Source: an uncultured Dehalococcoidia bacterium (GTDB lineage: Bacteria; Chloroflexota; Dehalococcoidia; Lucifugimonadales; G958296245). From it: DNA of 64,000 nucleotides. Position 1 is the first letter of the stretch. Every line of letters begins with the position of its first letter. Below are positions 60,147 to 64,000 of the stretch, piece after piece. The DNA lies in NCBI GenBank assembly GCA_958296245.1, contig OY282458.1, forward strand, positions 1,912,197 to 1,976,196, in the 5' to 3' direction. The translations under genes and the position numbers were made by a program. A model generated the notes under the pieces. The model was not told where the DNA came from. It worked only from the letters and a program-made list of their open reading frames with translations, and searched no databases.

Positions 60147-61355
60147 CTATCTGCGGCCCAAGGCGACGAAGAGGCCTGAGATGCCGGCTATGGCAGCGAG
60201 AGCGGCCGCCAGGCCCGCCCAACCCCAGATGCTACCCCTGGTTACCGTGACGAACAGATCCACGTTGTCGGAGGTCCCCTCGGCGCTGGCCTGAAGCGTC
60301 ACCCGATAGTCGCCGGCCGCGGCGGCCGCGGCCGGCCTGATCTGCGCCGTCACCTCGCGCACCTCGCCGCGGTTCAGTACGAGCGGCCCCGACGGTTGGA
60401 AGGTTACCTCCCACCCCTCCGGGGCCGTGCTGTCCATGATGACGTTCCTGACGGGCAGGCTGCCGGCGCTGGTCACGATGATGGTAGCCGGGGCAGGCGT
60501 TCCCCCTGCGGCCTCGATGGGCAGTCCGCCGGACGGCAATCCGATCTGGAGCTGCGCGAACCCGGTAAGCTCGATCTTGATGCCGGTGGAGAGCTGGACA
60601 TCCTCACCGATGGCCGTGAACTGGATGCCGTAGAGGCCCGGGTCGGCGTTGGCCGTCGGCCTGATCTGAGCGGTGACGCTTTCGCTGGCGCCCGGCTCCA
60701 CAGTTACGGAGGCAACTAGCTGGTCCGGATTGAATGAGGGCACGAAGCCGACGGTCCATCCAGCCGGGGCCACGGCTCCCAGATCAAGGTCGACGGCTTC
60801 CTTCGTCCCGTTCCTGATCACCACGCCGAACTCGAAGTCGCTGTCCTGCGTACCCGTCAGGGACGTGTACTTGGGAGGTTGAAGCTCCACCTGACCGGTC
60901 GGCTCCAGCAACGCCAAGCGCCTACGGTCTACGAGCACGGTCACGCGCATATCCGCGGTCTTCACGAAATCACCCTCAACCGAGGTGGCAGTGATCACCA
61001 TGGCATAGTCCCCGGGGGGGGCGGTGCGCGGTATTCTGAACTCCAAGGGCAGCGACTTAAGGTCGCCGGGCGCCATTATCACACCTCGGACCTGGTAGTT
61101 GGTATTGGCCCCTCGGATCTCTATGTTCCAATCGCTGCCAGGGGCCTCGGTCAGCGCGATCATGAAGGAGACGGCCCGCTCGCCGCGGTTCTGGACATTG
61201 AGCGTATTCTCGACGAGGTCTCCCTGCCGGGAAACGACGTGCGTCCACTTCGGCTGAAAGTAGAAGCCATCCCCGGCGTCGGCCAACGCAGGGCTCGAAG
61301 CGGATAGCAGTAACAACGCTATCGCCGGCAATATGGCAGTTGCTGTAAGACGCAT
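60147..61355 (-). CDS. Secreted NEW3-domain surface protein with C-terminal anchor
   Basis: 402 residues from ATG 61355; an ATG at 61382 overlaps the upstream gene. Signal peptide (MRLTATAILPAIALLLLSAS, then SPALADAG with an Ala-x-Ala cleavage site). Three Ig-like NEW3 domains follow at about 30-130, 145-250 and 260-365, with repeated phrases such as GTKEAVDLDLGAVAPAGWTV and APEGWEVTFQPSGPLVL. The C-terminal helix WGWAGLAAALAAIAGISGLFV and a short basic tail anchor it outside the membrane. NEW3 proteins often support transporters or sugar-active complexes; the partner is unknown. Confidence 0.85.
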   Translation of the reverse strand: MRLTATAILPAIALLLLSASSPALADAGDGFYFQPKWTHVVSRQGDLVENTLNVQNRGERAVSFMIALTEAPGSDWNIEIRGANTNYQVRGVIMAPGDLKSLPLEFRIPRTAPPGDYAMVITATSVEGDFVKTADMRVTVLVDRRRLALLEPTGQVELQPPKYTSLTGTQDSDFEFGVVIRNGTKEAVDLDLGAVAPAGWTVGFVPSFNPDQLVASVTVEPGASESVTAQIRPTANADPGLYGIQFTAIGEDVQLSTGIKIELTGFAQLQIGLPSGGLPIEAAGGTPAPATIIVTSAGSLPVRNVIMDSTAPEGWEVTFQPSGPLVLNRGEVREVTAQIRPAAAAAAGDYRVTLQASAEGTSDNVDLFVTVTRGSIWGWAGLAAALAAIAGISGLFVALGRR

Positions 61356-61368
61356 GAGGACGTCGAGC

Positions 61369-62169
61369 CTACAAGCGCGCATCGAGTGCCGCAGGCAGCG
61401 CCTCCAGCCCAGGGTTGCTCAGGACCGCCTCGATGCACTCATTACTCCCGCCGACATAGGTGTCGCACAGGTCAATATCCGTTGCGACGCACCAGGCCCT
61501 GTCCTCGGGCCACCAGGCGTTCGGCGAGTCCCCCCAAAAAGGTCCATCCCCTACCAGGAAGGACATGACGGCATCTATAGGGCCTCGAAAGAGCAGATAG
61601 TCCCGCCCCGGGGCTCTCACGCGAGCGGCATCCGGGTAGAGACTAATGTCGATGTTTCCATAGCCTTCCCAAAGACAGAAGCAGCATCGGCCGGGTGTCG
61701 AGGTGAAGCTCCTGAGCACGTCGACCAAGGCCGCGCACTCCTCTTCCGGGATCGAGCCATGCTGCGGAAGATATCCCCAAGGCGGGTCTTTGTAGATGTC
61801 ACGCGGGGCCTCACTAAGGTTGGCGATACGTTCGAACTGCATCCGGGGATGGACGGCCTGCCCGGTCCATGAAGCCACCGTAGACCATCGGACCGGCTGC
61901 TTGCGGTCGCCGCGAAGATATGCGGGGTGAAACACGCGGGCGTAGGCCGAAAGCCCCGCAGGCAGCAACGAACGCAGTTTCCCGAATTCCCTCAGGCTAT
62001 CCTCTACCCACCGAGCCGCCGATACGTCCTCGGAGAACTCCAAGCCGTCCGGCGCCAGCTTCACCTGCTGGATAGTGATGCCCCCTCCCGTGGAGAGCAT
62101 CTCCACGCCGGACATACGGCCTCCCATCTCGCCCAGAGACCTCCTCAACTTCTCAATTTCCGAATCCAA
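61369..62169 (-). CDS. Conserved hypothetical protein
   Basis: 266 residues from TTG 62169 with GAGG in ACGAGGTTGTC just upstream. An N-terminal charged helix (EIEKLRRSLGEMGGRM) precedes a globular domain: LSAYARVFHPAYLRGD, VRWSTVASWTGQAVHPRMQF, FCLWEGYGNI and PNAWWPEDRAWCVATDIDLC. The last motif, a WWPED-R-x-W-x-V-A-T-x-I-D element, resembles proteins frequent in Actinobacteria and annotated only as hypothetical. No catalytic site is obvious. It is followed 13 bases later by the NEW3 protein gene, so the two may share a transcript. Confidence 0.75.
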   Translation of the reverse strand: MDSEIEKLRRSLGEMGGRMSGVEMLSTGGGITIQQVKLAPDGLEFSEDVSAARWVEDSLREFGKLRSLLPAGLSAYARVFHPAYLRGDRKQPVRWSTVASWTGQAVHPRMQFERIANLSEAPRDIYKDPPWGYLPQHGSIPEEECAALVDVLRSFTSTPGRCCFCLWEGYGNIDISLYPDAARVRAPGRDYLLFRGPIDAVMSFLVGDGPFWGDSPNAWWPEDRAWCVATDIDLCDTYVGGSNECIEAVLSNPGLEALPAALDARL

Positions 62170-62193
62170 GACAACCTCGTAGGCCGTATTCTC

Positions 62194-63090
62194 TCAGGCG
62201 CCGCTGATGGTCACGTTGGCCATGTCCTCGATGAAGTTGGCGATAGCCGAATGGTCCGAGTCGCCCTTGCCGTCGTTGATGAGAGAACCTAGCATCTGCT
62301 GCACCAAGCTGGTGACCGGCAGCGGTACGCCAAGCTCCTTTCCGGTCAGCAAGGCGTTGTGCAGGTCCTTCTGGTGCAGCCTAATGCGGAACCCGGGCTT
62401 GAAGTCGCCGGCGATCATCATCGGCGCCTTAGCGTCCATCACCGTGCTTCCGGCGAGGCCGCCCCTGATCGCCTCGTAGACGACCTGCGGGTCTAGCCCC
62501 GCCTTCCTCGCGAGCACCAGAGCCTCCCCTACCGCCTCGACGTTGGCCGCCACTACGATCTGATTCGCAAGCTTGGTCGTGTTGCCGGCCCCGTAGCCGC
62601 CGCACAGCACGACGCTGCCCCCCAGAACGTCGAGAAGGCCTCGGTTCGCCTCGAAGACGTCCTTTTTGCCTCCAACCATGATCGCGAGCGTGCCGTCAAT
62701 GGCCTTGGGTTCGCCCCCGCTTACCGGGGCGTCCAGAAACTCAACCCCGCTTTCTTCGCAGGCCGCGGCGATCTTCTGGGATACGCCGGGCGCAATCGAA
62801 CTCATGTCGATGACGGTCGAACCCTTCGACGCCCCCTCGAGCACGCCGCCCGGGCCCAGAATGGCGGCCTCTGAATCGGCGGAATCCGGCACCATGGTAA
62901 TTACCACCGGCGCGCTCTCCGCCACCTCTTTGGACGAGGACGCCGCCGACGCGCCATCGGTGGCCAACTCCTCGACGGCGGTGCCGACGACGTCATAGAC
63001 GGTCAGCGAATAGCCGGCCTTGAGAAGGTTCCTGGCCATCGGCCTGCCCATGATGCCCAGCCCGACGATCCCTATTTTTCCTTGGCCCAT
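62194..63090 (-). CDS. 3-Hydroxyisobutyrate dehydrogenase-family oxidoreductase
   Basis: 298 residues from ATG 63090, with AAGGAGGG four bases upstream; the frame continues upstream to 63330 only by chance. N-terminal Rossmann motif KIGIVGLGIMGRPMARNLLKAG, substrate-binding DAPVSGGEPKAIDGTL (family signature of beta-hydroxyacid dehydrogenases) and the catalytic Lys in GNTTKLANQIVVAANVEAV. It resembles tartronate semialdehyde reductase/GarR and 3-hydroxyisobutyrate dehydrogenase. The natural substrate is probably a small hydroxyacid from valine or sugar-acid breakdown. The upstream 100 bases contain a family B element. Confidence 0.93.
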   Translation of the reverse strand: MGQGKIGIVGLGIMGRPMARNLLKAGYSLTVYDVVGTAVEELATDGASAASSSKEVAESAPVVITMVPDSADSEAAILGPGGVLEGASKGSTVIDMSSIAPGVSQKIAAACEESGVEFLDAPVSGGEPKAIDGTLAIMVGGKKDVFEANRGLLDVLGGSVVLCGGYGAGNTTKLANQIVVAANVEAVGEALVLARKAGLDPQVVYEAIRGGLAGSTVMDAKAPMMIAGDFKPGFRIRLHQKDLHNALLTGKELGVPLPVTSLVQQMLGSLINDGKGDSDHSAIANFIEDMANVTISGA

Positions 63091-63194
63091 ACTTCCCTCC
63101 TTGGAGCCGGGGGCGCCCCCCGGAGTTACTGCTTCAGCGCGTCTGCGTGCAAATCGATTATGCGCGAGGCAGAATATGGCAGTCAAGGCCGTGC

Positions 63195-63270
63195 GGCCGC
63201 GGAATACGGGGGCGTGCAGAGGGGTGCAGCCCCTTTGCACGGAGTTTGTGAAGCCCTCAGACCCAAGACA
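63195..63270. repeat. Family B repeat copy
   Basis: GGAATACGGGGGCGTGCAGA, GGGGTGCAGCCCCTTTGCAC, GGAGTTTGTGAAGCCCTCAG. This is the reverse orientation of 48455-48545, with 70-80 percent resemblance by eye. It occupies the gap between two divergent genes. Confidence 0.5.
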
Positions 63271-63389
63271 CGCCTTCCTGACGGGAATGTTCCGGCGGAG
63301 TTGACTACCGTCGGGGGGCGCCCCTAACATGGCCGTGAGGAGGCATCTGCGGCGCCGCTATGGAGTTACAAGCACAGACGGGAGGGGTT

Positions 63390-64000
63390 ATGCCCGAGGA
63401 GATGTCCCGGGCAGGCCAGGCATCGCTGGAGGCGCAGTGGATCAGCAGAGCACAAGGCCCCGCCTGCGAGTTGCTTCACAGACCGGAGATACTCCGAGTC
63501 TTCACCGGCGCGCCGTCTCAGTCTCTCAACTGCGTCGTGCGGGCCAGATTCGAAGAGTCGGAGGCCGACGCGTGGATTCGGGAGACCCACGACTACTTCC
63601 GATCGAAGGGTGTCCCTATGATCTGGTGGGTCAGCCCCTTCTCCAAACCCCACGACCTGGGCGAGAGGCTGTCCGCATACGGCGCCGAACGGCTGAAGGA
63701 CGACCTCCCCGCGATGGCCGTGGAGCTGCGCCGACTGAACGACAGTGCGTCCCCGCCCCGCGAATTGGTCATCGAGCACGTGACCGACGCGGAGGGCCTG
63801 CGGAGATTCACGGACGCCTTCGCCGCCGGCGCCGGGGCGCCGGATGAGATGAGGGCGGCCTTCTTGCGCATGAACGCCGGCGCCGGCTATGGCCGGGACT
63901 GTGGATGGCGGCACTACGTGGGGATGCTGTCGGGGAATCCCGTCGCAACGGCTTCTCTACACCTCGCGGGGGGTGTCGCCGGCATTAACGCCGTCGGGAC
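63390..64000 (+). CDS. GNAT-like acetyltransferase, partial at the right edge
   Basis: The first 203 residues are visible from ATG 63390, which has GGAGGGG two bases upstream. An N-terminal GNAT-like region (LRVFTGAPSQSLNCVVRARF, IWWVSPFSKPHDLGERL, LPAMAVELRRL) is followed by VIEHVTDAEGLRRFTDAFAA and, at the edge, the substrate-side strand YVGMLSGNPVATASLHLAGG and GVAGINAV, the usual beta4 before the acetyl-CoA loop. The R/Q-x-x-G-x-G/A motif itself would lie past the window. Tandem N-terminal and C-terminal GNAT folds are likely. Confidence 0.78.
   Translation, partial: MPEEMSRAGQASLEAQWISRAQGPACELLHRPEILRVFTGAPSQSLNCVVRARFEESEADAWIRETHDYFRSKGVPMIWWVSPFSKPHDLGERLSAYGAERLKDDLPAMAVELRRLNDSASPPRELVIEHVTDAEGLRRFTDAFAAGAGAPDEMRAAFLRMNAGAGYGRDCGWRHYVGMLSGNPVATASLHLAGGVAGINAVG

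Overview
The window is high-GC and densely coded, and it reads as a bacterial chromosome segment from the Chloroflexota, probably a SAR202/Dehalococcoidia-type lineage. That assignment is inference. It rests on the mix of enolase-superfamily, amidohydrolase, sialidase-like and TIM-barrel glycosidase genes, a 7Fe ferredoxin, an AddAB pair, a Leu T-box ahead of the branched-chain amino acid genes, and selenoproteins. No rRNA, tRNA or CRISPR array was found.

Layout. 1-4.2 kb: a truncated HtrA-like protease, a YgjP-type metallopeptidase and a siroheme nitrite/sulfite reductase with a structured 5' leader, all minus. 4.2-10.5 kb: addB-addA. 10.5-12.2 kb: an SDR and a HEPN-like protein. 12.6-16.4 kb: ferredoxin, aconitase and a five-Asp-box sialidase-like protein. 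16.4-22.8 kb (minus): VOC protein, D-aminoacylase-like amidohydrolase, aldo/keto reductase, small tail-anchored protein, Xer recombinase, MtaB. 23.3-27.6 kb: enolase-superfamily enzyme, M20 peptidase and DUF255 thioredoxin-domain protein, head to tail. 27.6-33.1 kb: DNA ligase D, DUF72, TrmI and a selenocysteine peroxiredoxin. 33.1-41.9 kb (minus): Leu T-box, ilvB-ilvN-ilvC, an alpha/beta hydrolase, leuA-leuC and two nearly identical PaREP1-like genes. 42.5-48.4 kb: two TIM-barrel glycosidase-like genes, then a DUF262/DUF1524 (GmrSD-like) gene with a third PaREP1-like gene, closed by a terminator. 48.6-50.7 kb: lspA, rluD and a ribbon-helix-helix regulator. 50.9-52.6 kb: a conserved partner protein and a UGSC-type selenoprotein. 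52.6-64 kb: MFS transporter, methyltransferase, amidohydrolase, acetyltransferases, class III aminotransferase, M48 protease, NEW3-domain surface protein and a 3-hydroxyisobutyrate dehydrogenase-like enzyme.

Two genes are broken by a single in-frame TGA at the exact position of a catalytic selenocysteine: a peroxiredoxin at 32614-33072 and a UGSC protein at 52044-52586. In each the stop is followed about 10 nt later by a hairpin, as expected of bacterial SECIS elements. An ordinary gene caller would split or lose both.

The intergenic spaces carry two dispersed repeat families. Family A is MITE-like: inverted ends GTAACTGTTCAG, GC-rich hairpin cores, no transposase, and one copy with a perfect 8-bp flanking direct repeat. 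Family B is a shorter GC-rich element containing CCCTCAGATATAA and found between genes and once in frame inside ligD. These repeats explain many of the odd short open frames in the gaps.
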